From: Herbihabitans rhizosphaerae
Lineage (GTDB): Bacteria > Actinomycetota > Actinomycetes > Mycobacteriales > Pseudonocardiaceae
Direction: 5' to 3'
NCBI RefSeq assembly: GCF_004216555.1
Contig: NZ_SGWQ01000006.1
Span: forward strand, 124,001 to 188,000
Length of the DNA stretch: 64,000 nt
The first letter of the stretch is position 1. Every line of letters begins with the position of its first letter. The notes beneath the pieces were generated by a model. That model had not been told where the DNA came from. It ran no database searches and was given only the letters and a program-made list of their open reading frames with translations. The position numbers and the translations under genes were made by a program. Shown here piece after piece: positions 7,080-16,773 of this stretch.

Positions 7080-9209
7080 TCAGTGGGGGCGGCGGCGGTC
7101 CGGAACCTCCTCGAGGAACCCGTCCGCGACCAGCTCGCTGATCGGCCCCGGCAACAGGTACGCGGTGCCGCCACCGGGCTGGTCGAACCACGGGATCGCG
7201 ATCCCGGTCAGCACCTCCAGCGACCGCGTCGTGCGGTACACCCGGTACGGCCGGTCGATCCACTCCGGCACCAGGGAGCGCTGCGCGAACGGCGTGCCGG
7301 CCGCGTAGACCAGGTTGCCGTCCTGATCGCCGAAGCGGTCGATCTCGGCGTCCGCCTCCAGCTCCGACATCCGCTTGCCCCGGAACAGGGTCAGCGGCGG
7401 CTCGCCGGACATCGGCTTGATCGGCCACTCCTGGCGCTGCGACTGCGCGCCCTGCTGAGGTGACGCCGGCGACTGGGCCGGCGAGGACTGGACCGGCGGT
7501 GGCTGGACCGGTGGGGGCGCCGCTGGCCTGGCCGTCTCCACCGTGGCGTGCTCGCGCGGCGGCATCGGATCCAGCGGCACGATGGGATCGCGCTGCTGCT
7601 CACGCGGCGGGAGCACGGGATCGCGCTGCTCACGAGTCGGCAGAACCGGCTCCGGCGGCGGCGCGAGCGGCACCGGAGGCGGGGCCGCCGGCCGCCGGGC
7701 ACGCACGGTGTCCGCCCCGGACGGACCGCCCAGATCGGGCAGCGGCGCGATCAGCGTCCCGCCGCCGCCCCGCGAGGTCGGCTCCTCCACCGGCGCGCGC
7801 GCCGGAACGGTCCTGGACGCTCGCGCCGAAGGCTCGTCGAGAACCGTCTCCTCCTCCTCCTCGACGGGCTCCCGACTGTCCACAGTGGACTCGACCGGCT
7901 CCGGCTCGAACTCCGGCTCCCCCGCCACGACCGGCTCGCCGGCGTCACGCGGGGATCCCTTGTCCAGCAACAACTTCCCGAGCAGGAACGCCGAGGCGTC
8001 GGACGCGTCCTCGAAGTGCGCCGGCGCGACGAACTCGCTGTCGAACCAGCCGACCCGCCAGCCGTCCGGCACCTGCTCCATGGTCCAGGTGCGCGGCGCG
8101 GGCGGCCCGATCCGGTACGCCGAATCCGGCACGCCCAACTCGGCCAGCTTGGTGGCCAGCGCACCCAGCGCGTCCCCATCCCCCACCTGCGGCCGGGCGG
8201 ACGACTCGGAGGTGACCGGCGAGGACGGCGCGTGCGTGGCGGCCTGCGGGGCAGGACCGGGCGGCACGACAGGGGGCGCCACCGGAGGCGTCACCGGAAC
8301 GGGAGCAACCGGGGGCGCGGCCGGAACCACCGGCGCGACGACGGTCGCCGAACCGACCCCGGTCGACACCGGAGCACCGGCCTCCGCCGACCCCTCCGAT
8401 CCGCTCAGGTACCGCGCGGCCGCCGTCTGCGTCTCCTCGTCGACCTGCGGCAACCGGAACCCCTGCGCCCGGATGTGATCCACCAGATCGGGCTCCGGCG
8501 GCACCTCGTAGGAGCGCAGGTAGTACTCCACGGCGGCCGGCCAGATCCACGTGCCGTCGCTCTGGAACGCCACCGGCACCGTCGGCCGGGCGTCCGGGTC
8601 CAGCCGGTCGATGTCGAACCCGTGGCCCGGTACCACGATCGGCGCGTTGGTCAGGTACGCGAGCAGCTCCTCGCGATCGGCGTCGGTCACCGGCACCCGC
8701 TCGAACACCGGGCGCCCGCTCGGCCCCATGCCGTCGAACACCCGCGCGATCCGGAAGTGCGGACCCGGCCGCTCCGGCGACAGCCCGGCCAGCCTGCGCA
8801 TCAGCCAGTCCGGCACGTTGTCCTCGCTGCGCGGGAACATGCGCAGCTCGTCGGCGTAGGCGTGGGCGGGCGGCGGAGCCGACCACACCGGCTCGTCGCG
8901 GTCGTACTCCAGGTTGTAGCTGGACGGGCGGTCGAGTTGGTAGCGCGCGTTGAACCAACTGCCGCGCCCCTCTCTGTACATACCCTCACGCAGCCGGGCG
9001 AACAGGCGCGCGATGTCCTGCGGAACCGGCCACTCGCCACCGCCGTGTGTGGCGTGCATCTCACCGGTCAGTTCCTGGTGCCCGCCGACGGCGCGGTAGT
9101 ACACCGTCACCTGCTCCCAGTCGGCGGGCGCGGCGCGCAGCAGGGCCAGCCCGATCTGCTTGACCAGGGCATCCTGGTCGGTCGGGTTCAGTTGAGTCGG
9201 TTGAGCCAC
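7080..9209 (-). CDS. TNT-domain NAD+ glycohydrolase toxin-type protein
   Basis: The 709-residue protein has three parts. Residues 1-270 hold two related globular domains (YRAVGGHQELTGEM; PVAFQSDGTWIWPAAVEYYL). Residues about 275-590 are a Pro/Ala/Glu-rich linker. Residues about 610-705 form a TNT domain: DRFGDQDGNLV near 624, TPFAQRSLVPEW, YRVYRTTRSLEV and WFDQPGGGTAYLLP near 675. TNT is the catalytic module of the M. tuberculosis toxin CpnT, which hydrolyses NAD+. The Arg of QRSL and the Gln of DQPGGG are probable catalytic positions. There is no signal peptide and no separate immunity gene beside it. A perfect GTCCAC palindrome sits in the linker. Confidence 0.82.
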   Translation of the reverse strand: MAQPTQLNPTDQDALVKQIGLALLRAAPADWEQVTVYYRAVGGHQELTGEMHATHGGGEWPVPQDIARLFARLREGMYREGRGSWFNARYQLDRPSSYNLEYDRDEPVWSAPPPAHAYADELRMFPRSEDNVPDWLMRRLAGLSPERPGPHFRIARVFDGMGPSGRPVFERVPVTDADREELLAYLTNAPIVVPGHGFDIDRLDPDARPTVPVAFQSDGTWIWPAAVEYYLRSYEVPPEPDLVDHIRAQGFRLPQVDEETQTAAARYLSGSEGSAEAGAPVSTGVGSATVVAPVVPAAPPVAPVPVTPPVAPPVVPPGPAPQAATHAPSSPVTSESSARPQVGDGDALGALATKLAELGVPDSAYRIGPPAPRTWTMEQVPDGWRVGWFDSEFVAPAHFEDASDASAFLLGKLLLDKGSPRDAGEPVVAGEPEFEPEPVESTVDSREPVEEEEETVLDEPSARASRTVPARAPVEEPTSRGGGGTLIAPLPDLGGPSGADTVRARRPAAPPPVPLAPPPEPVLPTREQRDPVLPPREQQRDPIVPLDPMPPREHATVETARPAAPPPVQPPPVQSSPAQSPASPQQGAQSQRQEWPIKPMSGEPPLTLFRGKRMSELEADAEIDRFGDQDGNLVYAAGTPFAQRSLVPEWIDRPYRVYRTTRSLEVLTGIAIPWFDQPGGGTAYLLPGPISELVADGFLEEVPDRRRPH
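7878..7890. repeat. perfect GTCCACWGTGGAC palindrome, copy 1
   Basis: It lies inside the linker of the TNT gene and is read in frame as Ser-Thr-Val-Asp. Confidence 0.8.
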
Positions 9210-9309
9210 TCGGACATCTTCTCCTGTCGACCGTCGTTCGGCACCCCGCCGGGTTTCGCCGGCTGAAAACCAGGCGCGGTATGTCGGTCTGTAACGGCAC
9301 CCTGTCGGT

Positions 9310-10536
9310 GTGCTCGCTCCCTACCGTCGTCTCGCCGCTGTGAAAGGTCTCCCCGCCCTGCTGACGCTTGCCCTACTGGGCAGGTTGCACATGACGGGCA
9401 CCGCGCTTGCTATGTCGTTCCTCATAGCCGGCTGGACCGATTCCTACGCGATCGCCGGTGCGACGGGCGCCGCGTTCACCCTCGGCTTCGGCATCTCCGG
9501 CCCGTGGCGCGGGCGCGCGGCCGACCGCGGATCGGCCACCAAGCTTCTGGTGATCATGGCAGCGGCGTACGGCGTCGGGACCGTCCTCCTGGTCGCGATG
9601 CCCACCGCGCTGCCACCGTCGGCCTGGGTGGTCGGCGTGCTGCTCGCGTTCCTGTGCGGGGTGGTGCAGCCGCCGGTCGGCCAGATCGGGCGGGCGCTGT
9701 GGCCGCGGATCACCGAGGGCGTGGTGCTCCAGGCGGTGTACACGATCGAGGCCACGATGCAGGAGCTGCTGTTCGTCGTCGGGCCGATGCTCGCCGGCCT
9801 GGTGATCGCGCTCGCCGGCGGACAGGCGGCGACCGCGGTGTGCGGTGCGCTGGCGGTGATCGGCGCGCTCACGTTCGCCGCGGCCCTGCACCGCCGGGGG
9901 CTCGGCCGGCCCGAGGCCCCGCCGCCCGACCAACGGCACAGCATCGGCTCGCTGTTCTCCACGCCGGGCATCCTGCCGCTGCTGGTGATGACGTTCTGCG
10001 CGATCGCGCCGTTCACCACGACCGAGATCGTGCTGGTCGCGTGGGCACGCGACCGCGGTGAGCCGGAGCTCGCCGGCGTCATGGTGGCCGTGTGGTCGCT
10101 CAGCTCGGCGGTGAGCGGGCTGATCGTCGGCGGTCTGACCGGACGGCCGAACCTGCGCATGCGGTTCGCCTGGATGGCGGCCGGCATCATGGTGATCGTG
10201 CCGACGCTGCCGCCGGTGGCGGGCGACTCGGTGTGGCTGCTCGGCGCCATGCTGACGCTCGGCGGCATCACGGTCGCCCCGGCGATCGCGGTGATGAACC
10301 TGCGGATCGGCGAGCTGGCGCCACCCGACCGGCGGGCCGAGGTGTTCGGCTGGCTGATGACCGGGGCGTTGGCCGGCAGTGCCGCCGCGCTGCCGGTCGC
10401 CGGCTGGCTGCTGGATCACGTCGGGCCGGCCGGTGCCGAGGCGTGCGCCGCGGTGTTCGCGCTGGCCGCGGCGGTGCTGGCGCTGCGGGTGCCGGACGCT
10501 CCACGCCCACTCGTCGGCCAGAATGCGACACCGTGA
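9310..10536 (+). CDS. MFS transporter
   Basis: The 408-residue protein has about twelve hydrophobic helices. The loop after helix 2 reads GPWRGRAADRGSATKLLV, a variant of the MFS motif between helices 2 and 3. A second half-repeat begins near residue 215 (HSIGSLFSTPGILPLLVMTF). The family includes many drug and sugar exporters, and the substrate is unknown. The GTG start at 9310 lies 100 bases from the divergent toxin gene. Its TGA overlaps the GTG start of the next transporter (GTGA), so the two are coupled. Confidence 0.82.
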   Translation: MLAPYRRLAAVKGLPALLTLALLGRLHMTGTALAMSFLIAGWTDSYAIAGATGAAFTLGFGISGPWRGRAADRGSATKLLVIMAAAYGVGTVLLVAMPTALPPSAWVVGVLLAFLCGVVQPPVGQIGRALWPRITEGVVLQAVYTIEATMQELLFVVGPMLAGLVIALAGGQAATAVCGALAVIGALTFAAALHRRGLGRPEAPPPDQRHSIGSLFSTPGILPLLVMTFCAIAPFTTTEIVLVAWARDRGEPELAGVMVAVWSLSSAVSGLIVGGLTGRPNLRMRFAWMAAGIMVIVPTLPPVAGDSVWLLGAMLTLGGITVAPAIAVMNLRIGELAPPDRRAEVFGWLMTGALAGSAAALPVAGWLLDHVGPAGAEACAAVFALAAAVLALRVPDAPRPLVGQNATP

Positions 10537-11492
10537 CACTGGCCCACACGGCGCCAACCCGATCGGAGCGCGCCCTCGGCATCGCGCTGGCCGCGATCGC
10601 CGGGCTCGGGCTCGCCGTGCAGTCGCGGATCAACGGCGAGTTGGGTGCCCGGCTGCACGACGGGGTGCTGGCCGCGCTGATCTCGTTCGGCACCGGGCTG
10701 GTGCTGCTCGCGGTGATCGTGCCGTCGATGCCGAAGGTGCGCGGCGGGTTCGCCGGGGTGCGCACGGCGGTGCGTGACCGGTCACTGCGGCCGTGGCACC
10801 TGCTCGGCGGGGTGGCCGGAGCGACGTTCGTGGCGAGTCAGGCGTTGACCGTGCCGTCGATCGGCGTGGCGATGTTCACCGTGGCGATGGTGACCGGGCA
10901 GATGTTCTCCGGCCTCGCGGTGGACAAGGTGGGCCTCGGCCCGGCCGGTTCGCATCCGCTGACCCTGCCGAGGGTGCTCGGCGCCGGGCTGACCGTGGTC
11001 GCGGTGATCGGCGCGATGTCCGGCCAGCTCGACGGCACCACCGCGCTGTGGCTGCTCGTGCTGCCGCTGCTGGCCGGCTGCGGGATCGCGGTGCAGCAGG
11101 CGGTCAACGGGCGGGTGCGCGCGGCGGCGGACAGCGCGATCACCGCGACGATGATCAACTTCGGTACGGGCACGATCGCGCTCGGCATCGCCTGGGCGGT
11201 GTCACTGGCCGTGCGCGGCGGGCCGGAGCCGCTGCCCGGCACGCCGTGGCTGTACGTCGGCGGACCGATCGGCATCGTGGTCATCGGCGTCACCGCGGCG
11301 GGCGTGCGGTGGACCGGCGTGCTGCTGTTCGGGCTGACCGCTATCGCCGGCCAGCTCGTCGGCGCGGTGCTGGTCGACCTGCTCGCCCCGGCCGCCGACG
11401 ACCACCTCGACACGGCCACCCTCATCGGCGCGGGCCTCACCCTGATCGCCGTCGGCATCGCGAACCTCCCGGCGCGACGGCGCGCCGGCTGA
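10533..11492 (+). CDS. DMT-superfamily transporter, YdcZ/DUF606 type
   Basis: The 319-residue protein consists of two repeats of a five-helix YdcZ unit: GLAVQSRINGELGARLHDGV near residue 30 and its equivalent GIAVQQAVNGRVRAAADSAI near 190. Each is followed by a helix starting ISFGTG or INFGTG. Proteins with one such unit usually work as pairs, so this is a natural tandem fusion. Substrate is unknown. It is translationally coupled to the upstream MFS gene and runs into a 22-bp repeat element before folD. Confidence 0.8.
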   Translation: MTLAHTAPTRSERALGIALAAIAGLGLAVQSRINGELGARLHDGVLAALISFGTGLVLLAVIVPSMPKVRGGFAGVRTAVRDRSLRPWHLLGGVAGATFVASQALTVPSIGVAMFTVAMVTGQMFSGLAVDKVGLGPAGSHPLTLPRVLGAGLTVVAVIGAMSGQLDGTTALWLLVLPLLAGCGIAVQQAVNGRVRAAADSAITATMINFGTGTIALGIAWAVSLAVRGGPEPLPGTPWLYVGGPIGIVVIGVTAAGVRWTGVLLFGLTAIAGQLVGAVLVDLLAPAADDHLDTATLIGAGLTLIAVGIANLPARRRAG

Positions 11493-11501
11493 GGGTGCGG
11501 G

Positions 11502-11534
11502 GCGCGGAACTCGCGGGTGCAGGGCGCGGAACTC
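11502..11534 (+). repeat. 22-bp-spaced element (locus 2 of 4)
   Basis: GCGCGGAACTC occurs at 11502 and 11524 with the same 22-bp spacing as the elements at 7.0, 26.3 and 35.5 kb. The core has A instead of G at one position. It sits immediately upstream of the folD ribosome-binding site. Confidence 0.7.
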
Positions 11535-11555
11535 GCGGATGAGAGGATGGCTCGC

Positions 11556-12410
11556 GTGACCGCGACGATCCTGGACGGCAAGTCCACCCGTGACGCCATC
11601 TTCTCCGACCTCCGCACCCGCGTGGCCGCGCTGGCCGAGCGTGGTGTGACGCCGGGGCTGGGCACCGTCCTGGTCGGCGACGACCCGGGTTCGCACGCGT
11701 ACGTGCGCGGCAAGCACCGCGCGTGCGAGAAGGTCGGCATCACCTCGATCCGCCGCGATCTGCCCGCCGACATCTCGCAGGCCGACCTGGAGGCGGTGAT
11801 CGACGAGCTGAACGCCGATCCCGCGTGCACCGGCTACATCGTGCAGCTTCCGCTGCCGAGCCACCTCGACGAGGGCGCCGTACTGGAGCGGATCGACCCG
11901 GCCAAGGACGCCGACGGCCTGCACCCGGTGAGCCTCGGCCGGCTGGTGCTCGGCGAGACCGGCCCGCTGCCGTGCACACCGCGCGGGATCGTGGAGCTGC
12001 TGCGCCGGTTCGAGGTGCCGATCGCCGGCGCGAACGTGACCGTGGTCGGCCGTGGTGTCACCGTCGGCCGGCCGCTCGGGCTGCTGCTGACCAGGCGCAG
12101 CGAGAACGCCACCGTCACGCTGTGCCACACCGGCACCAAGGACCTGGCCGCCGAGGTGAGCCGCGCGGACATCGTGGTCGCCGCCGCCGGAAAGGTGGGG
12201 TTGATCACGCCGGAGATGGTCAAGCCGGGCGCGGCCGTGCTGGACGTGGGGATCACCCGCACCGAGGACGGGCTCGCCGGCGACGTGGCGGCCGGTGTGC
12301 GCGAGGTCGCCGGGCACCTGGCGCCGATGCCGGGCGGCGTCGGCCCGATGACCGTGGCGATGCTGCTGACCAACACGGTGGAGGCGGCCGAGCGGAGTCT
12401 GGCGGCGTGA
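11556..12410 (+). CDS. folD: bifunctional methylenetetrahydrofolate dehydrogenase / cyclohydrolase
   Basis: The 284-residue protein interconverts 5,10-methylene-, methenyl- and 10-formyl-tetrahydrofolate using NADP. Signatures are the [14 protein letters not shown] region with the catalytic lysine near residue 54, the conserved [14 protein letters not shown], and [14 protein letters not shown] near the C-terminus. I chose the GTG at 11556 (MTATILDGK, the usual family start), which has GAGAGG nine bases upstream. An ATG at 11547 is in frame but would sit directly against that site. The product supplies formyl-THF to PurH and PurN, encoded 14 kb away. Confidence 0.95.
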   Translation: MTATILDGKSTRDAIFSDLRTRVAALAERGVTPGLGTVLVGDDPGSHAYVRGKHRACEKVGITSIRRDLPADISQADLEAVIDELNADPACTGYIVQLPLPSHLDEGAVLERIDPAKDADGLHPVSLGRLVLGETGPLPCTPRGIVELLRRFEVPIAGANVTVVGRGVTVGRPLGLLLTRRSENATVTLCHTGTKDLAAEVSRADIVVAAAGKVGLITPEMVKPGAAVLDVGITRTEDGLAGDVAAGVREVAGHLAPMPGGVGPMTVAMLLTNTVEAAERSLAA

Positions 12411-12703
12411 GCATGGCCCAGCGTCCGCGTCCGTCTATCGCCATCCACGTGCCGTTTCTGCTGGTCATGATCGTGGTGGTGATCGCCATCGTGCGCATCT
12501 CGCAGTACCACTGGCGGCAGGGCGGCACGCTCATCGGCGCCGCGATGGTGCTCGCCGCCGCACTGCGCGCGATCCTGCCGTCCGACCGCGCCGGGCTGAT
12601 CGCGGTGCGCGGCCGGGCGGTCGACACGCTCCTCTACGGCGGGCTCGGACTCGTGATCGTTTTCATCGCGCTGAGCATCGAAGGCGGCCCGCTGGACACT
12701 TGA
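12407..12703 (+). CDS. DUF3017 small membrane protein
   Basis: The 98-residue protein has three hydrophobic segments (about 13-30, 40-56 and 74-90) and matches the DUF3017 family, known mainly from its position after folD in actinobacteria. The GTG at 12407 overlaps the folD TGA, and an ATG two codons later is the alternative start. Function is unknown. The C-terminus is short and ends GGPLDT. Confidence 0.82.
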   Translation: MSMAQRPRPSIAIHVPFLLVMIVVVIAIVRISQYHWRQGGTLIGAAMVLAAALRAILPSDRAGLIAVRGRAVDTLLYGGLGLVIVFIALSIEGGPLDT

Positions 12704-12706
12704 TAG

Positions 12707-13760
<1,054 letters not shown>

Positions 13761-13762
<2 letters not shown>

Positions 13763-13799
13763 ACGGGTGGACCTTCACCCGAACGGATGTAGCCCGTTC
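13761..13799 (+). terminator. hairpin after mdh
   Basis: GAACGGG (13761-13767) pairs with CCCGTTC (13793-13799). Alternatively CGGGTG pairs with CACCCG inside it. It starts within the stop codon and lacks a T tract, so the terminator role is tentative. Confidence 0.45.
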
Positions 13800-13900
13800 A
13801 GGATTAGTGCGCCGAAAGTGTGATTGCCGGCGTCATCGCGTCACGTCCGACCAGAATCGACATCTCGTCACCGACCGTCGATTCGGGGAGGGTGACAGAG

Positions 13901-14305
13901 ATGACCACGGACGCCGTGCACACCGAGCAGCTGATCGCGCTGTACGGAGGCACCACACCGGTTCGATCGCGCTGGACCTACCAGGCCAGCTCGCCGTACA
14001 CCGTGATCGCTGAGTTCCAGACCTCGCACGAGCGCTGGGTGCGGTGGATGTTCGCGCGTGAGCTGCTCGTTGACGGCCTGGTCGGCCCGGCCGGGATCGG
14101 CGACGTGCGGCTGCGGCCGGAGGGCATCCCCGGCCGCGAGATGCTGATCGTCGAGATCGAGTCGCCCGAGGGGCACGCCGAGCTGGAGCTGGACATCACC
14201 GCGGTGGAGGCGTTCGTGGACGCCACCGCCGAGCTCGTGCCGCTGGGCCAGGAGAGCGAGCACTTCGACGTCGAGCGGCTGATCGCGGAGATCACCAACG
14301 TCTGA
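13901..14305 (+). CDS. SsgA-family sporulation / cell division regulator
   Basis: The 134-residue protein fits the SsgA-like protein (SALP) family in length and pattern: SRWTYQASSPYTVIAEF, ERWVRWMFARELLVDGL and GIGDVRLRP, then a C-terminus predicted helical. SALPs help place and activate the division septum in morphologically complex actinomycetes, with SsgB recruiting FtsZ in Streptomyces. Which paralogue this is cannot be told from one sequence. The ATG at 13901 has GGGGAGGG upstream. An earlier in-frame start at 13820 is less likely. Confidence 0.88.
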   Translation: MTTDAVHTEQLIALYGGTTPVRSRWTYQASSPYTVIAEFQTSHERWVRWMFARELLVDGLVGPAGIGDVRLRPEGIPGREMLIVEIESPEGHAELELDITAVEAFVDATAELVPLGQESEHFDVERLIAEITNV

Positions 14306-14529
14306 CCGTCGGTGTCACGCCGCCGGCCAGCTTGCCCGCACCGAGCGAAAGCCACGCCAAGGTCGGCCAAGAAGGTCGAGGGCGACCGCCGCCACGCCGA
14401 AGGCGTCTCGCCCAACCACCCACGCAACACGCAGCCCACCAACCCCGCAGGTAACCACCCACGCAACCCGACCACAGGCGTTTCGGCGAAGCCGAACCAG
14501 CGGCGGCCTTGCCCGAGCTGTCAGATACA

Positions 14530-14567
14530 GGGCACCCACACAGGCTTTGCTCCTGTTGTGGGTGCCC
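14530..14567 (+). terminator. long stem-loop upstream of the PHB cluster
   Basis: GGGCACCCACA and CAGG on the left pair with CCTG and TGTGGGTGCCC on the right across a seven-base loop, with a single bulged T. It probably ends transcription from the ssgA-like gene. Confidence 0.6.
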
Positions 14568-14573
14568 GACACA

Positions 14574-14598
14574 TAGGTCGTCACGCCCTGGCGACCTA
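14574..14598. promoter_or_regulatory. operator-like inverted repeat before the 3-hydroxybutyrate genes
   Basis: TAGGTCG (14574-14580) and CGACCTA (14592-14598) are a perfect inverted repeat with an 11-bp spacer, ending 11 bases before the GTG start at 14610. It is a candidate binding site for the cluster regulator. Confidence 0.5.
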
Positions 14599-14609
14599 GC
14601 GTTCACGGC

Positions 14610-15374
14610 GTGAATCGTGGCACAGCTCACACCGACCTCTCCGGCCGAACCGCCCTGGTCACCGGCGGCGCCAACGGCATCGGCCGCGCCTGCGTGCACG
14701 CGCTGGCCGGCGCCGGCGCGAAGGTGCACGTCGTCGACAAGGACGGTGCCGCCGCCGAGGAGACGGCGGCCGAGGTGGACGGCCTCGCGCACGTCGTGGA
14801 TCTCGCCGACCCTGCGGCCGTGGACTCCCTGCCGGCCGATGTCGACGTCCTGGTCAACAACGCCGGCCTGCAGCACGTCGCCCCGCTGCCCGAGTTCCCG
14901 CCGGCCACCTTCACGCTGATCCAGCAGGTCATGGTGACCGCGCCGTTCCTGCTGATCCGGCGCTGCCTGCCACACATGTACGCCCGCCGCTGGGGCCGGA
15001 TCGTGAACGTGTCCAGCGTGCACGGGCTGCGCGCGAGCGCGTTCAAGTCCGCCTACGTCGCGGCGAAGCACGGGCTGGAGGGCCTGTCCAAGGTGGCCGC
15101 CGTCGAAGGCGCCCCGCACGGCGTGACCAGCAACTGCGTCAACCCCGGCTACGTGCGCACGCCGCTGGTGGAGAACCAGATCGCGGCCCAGGCACGGGCC
15201 CACGGACTGCCGGCCGACGAGGTGGTCGACCGGCTGTTGCTGGCGCGCTCCCCGGTCAAGCGGCTGATCGAGCCGGCGGAGGTCGCCGCGCTCGTGACGT
15301 GGCTGGCCGGCGAGCACGCCGGCTCGCTCACCGGCGCGTCGTTGCCGCTCGACGGCGGCTGGACCGCGAACTGA
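14610..15374 (+). CDS. bdhA: 3-hydroxybutyrate dehydrogenase (SDR family)
   Basis: The 254-residue short-chain dehydrogenase has VTGGANGIG for NAD binding near residue 17, NNAGLQH near 86, NVSSVHG carrying the catalytic serine, and YVAAK with Tyr149 and Lys153. NNAGLQHVAPL and the C-terminal GASLPLDGGWTA are typical of D-3-hydroxybutyrate dehydrogenases, which give acetoacetate. Its neighbours, a carboxylate symporter, oligomer hydrolase and PHB depolymerase, support that substrate. There is no clear Shine-Dalgarno site before GTG 14610. Confidence 0.85.
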   Translation: MNRGTAHTDLSGRTALVTGGANGIGRACVHALAGAGAKVHVVDKDGAAAEETAAEVDGLAHVVDLADPAAVDSLPADVDVLVNNAGLQHVAPLPEFPPATFTLIQQVMVTAPFLLIRRCLPHMYARRWGRIVNVSSVHGLRASAFKSAYVAAKHGLEGLSKVAAVEGAPHGVTSNCVNPGYVRTPLVENQIAAQARAHGLPADEVVDRLLLARSPVKRLIEPAEVAALVTWLAGEHAGSLTGASLPLDGGWTAN

Positions 15375-15408
15375 ACACCCCGTCCCCCGAACGAAGTGCG
15401 GTGATCAC

Positions 15409-16773
15409 GTGAGTTCCACCCCCGCCGATCCCGGCCGCCGATCCCTGGCCCGGATCGTGTCCGCCAGCCTCATCGGCACGACCATCGAGTGGTACGACTT
15501 CTTTCTCTTCTCCTCGGCCGCGGCATTGGTGTTCAACACGCAGTTCTTCCCGACCGCCGACCCGCTCAACGGCACGCTGTTGGCATTCACGACATATGCC
15601 ATCGGATTCGCCGCGCGCCCGATCGGCGGGCTGATCTTCGGGCATTTCGGGGACAAGATCGGCCGCAAGAAACTGCTCGTGATCAGCCTGCTGCTGATGG
15701 GCGGCGCCACGTTCGCCATGGGCCTGCTGCCCACCTACGCGCAGATCGGCGTCGGCGCGCCATTGCTGCTGACATTCCTGCGACTCGTGCAGGGATTCGC
15801 GCTGGGCGGCGAATGGGGCGGGGCGGTGCTGCTCGTGTCCGAACACGGCGGGGCGCGGCGGCGCGGATTCTGGGCGTCCTGGCCACAATGCGGCGCGCCC
15901 GGCGGAAACCTGCTGGCCACCGCGGTACTGGCGATCCTCGCCGCGGTGCAGACCGACGCGGCGTTCCTGTCCTGGGGCTGGCGGATCCCGTTCCTGCTGT
16001 CCGGCGTGCTCGTGATCATCGGCCTGTGGATCCGGCTCGCGGTCTCCGAGTCGCCGGTGTTCCTGGAGGCGGCGCGCAAGGCCGAAGAACGTGGCACGCA
16101 AGAGAAAGCGCCGATCGTGCAGGTGTTCCGGCACTCCTGGCGGCAGGTGCTGATCGCGATGGGCGCGCGGATGGCGGAGAACGTGTCGTACTACGTGATC
16201 ACCGCGTTCATCCTGGTGTACATCACCGAGGTGCTGAAGCTGCCGAAGTCGGTCGGGCTGAACGCGGTGCTGATCGGCTCGGCGATCCACTTCGTCACGA
16301 TTCCCTTGTGGGGCTTGCTGTCCGACGTGATCGGCCGGCGCGCGGTGTACCTGTTCGGCGCGGTCGGCATGGCCGGCTGGGGCTTCGTGTTCTTCACCAT
16401 GCTGGACACCAGGTCGTTCGGCGTGATGGCGTTCGCGGTGACCGTCGGACTGGTGCTGCACGGCGCGATGTACGGACCGCAGGCGGCGTTCTTCTCCGAG
16501 TTGTTCGGCACTCGGGTGCGCTATTCGGGCGCGTCGGTCGGCTATCAGTTGGCCTCGATCGCGGCCGGCGCGGTGGCCCCGCTGATCGCCGTGGCGCTGC
16601 TGCGCGCGTGGGACAGCACGCTGCCGGTGTCGCTGTACCTGGCCGCGATGTGCGTGATCACCGTGGTCGCGATCGTCGTGGCGAAGGAGACCAGGGGCGC
16701 CTCGCTCGACGAGGAGCCGGCCGTACCGGAGAGCGCCGAGGTTCGTGCGGCGGAGGTTCGAGTGACAACATGA
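15409..16773 (+). CDS. MHS-family MFS symporter, probable 3-hydroxybutyrate/carboxylate uptake
   Basis: The 454-residue protein is a metabolite:H+ symporter of the ShiA/KgtP/ProP group. It shows GTTIEWYDFFLF in helix 1, FGHFGDKIGRKKLL between helices 2 and 3, LRLVQGFALGGEWGGAVLLV in helix 4, and LPVSLYLAAMCVITVVAIVV near the end. Relatives import carboxylates and osmolytes. 3-hydroxybutyrate is inferred from the neighbouring dehydrogenase and depolymerase. A palindrome GTGATCAC lies directly before the start, and ATGA overlap couples it to the regulator gene. Confidence 0.85.
   Translation: MSSTPADPGRRSLARIVSASLIGTTIEWYDFFLFSSAAALVFNTQFFPTADPLNGTLLAFTTYAIGFAARPIGGLIFGHFGDKIGRKKLLVISLLLMGGATFAMGLLPTYAQIGVGAPLLLTFLRLVQGFALGGEWGGAVLLVSEHGGARRRGFWASWPQCGAPGGNLLATAVLAILAAVQTDAAFLSWGWRIPFLLSGVLVIIGLWIRLAVSESPVFLEAARKAEERGTQEKAPIVQVFRHSWRQVLIAMGARMAENVSYYVITAFILVYITEVLKLPKSVGLNAVLIGSAIHFVTIPLWGLLSDVIGRRAVYLFGAVGMAGWGFVFFTMLDTRSFGVMAFAVTVGLVLHGAMYGPQAAFFSELFGTRVRYSGASVGYQLASIAAGAVAPLIAVALLRAWDSTLPVSLYLAAMCVITVVAIVVAKETRGASLDEEPAVPESAEVRAAEVRVTT

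Larger units (their letters stand above)
14306..14609. other. 304-bp non-coding stretch with direct repeats
   Basis: No convincing gene is present. The 15-bp sequence AACCACCCACGCAAC occurs twice (14414 and 14453), so open frames on both strands here are repetitive and Trp/Gly- or Asn/Pro-rich. A long hairpin (14530-14567) and an inverted repeat (14574-14598) lie at the right end. Confidence 0.6.

Noticed and set aside
9444-10271. Long minus-strand frames opposite the MFS and other genes
   Set aside because: Shadows of high-GC coding sequence; Arg/Ala/Pro/Gly/His-rich translations without start sites or domains.
11547-11555. ATG 11547 as folD start
   Set aside because: It would sit directly against the GAGAGG site with no spacer, and the family starts at the GTG 9 bases later.
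14312-14599. Small ORFs on both strands in the 14.3-14.6 kb gap
   Set aside because: They arise from a 15-bp direct repeat and a hairpin, have biased Trp/Gly or Asn/Pro composition, and no ribosome-binding site.
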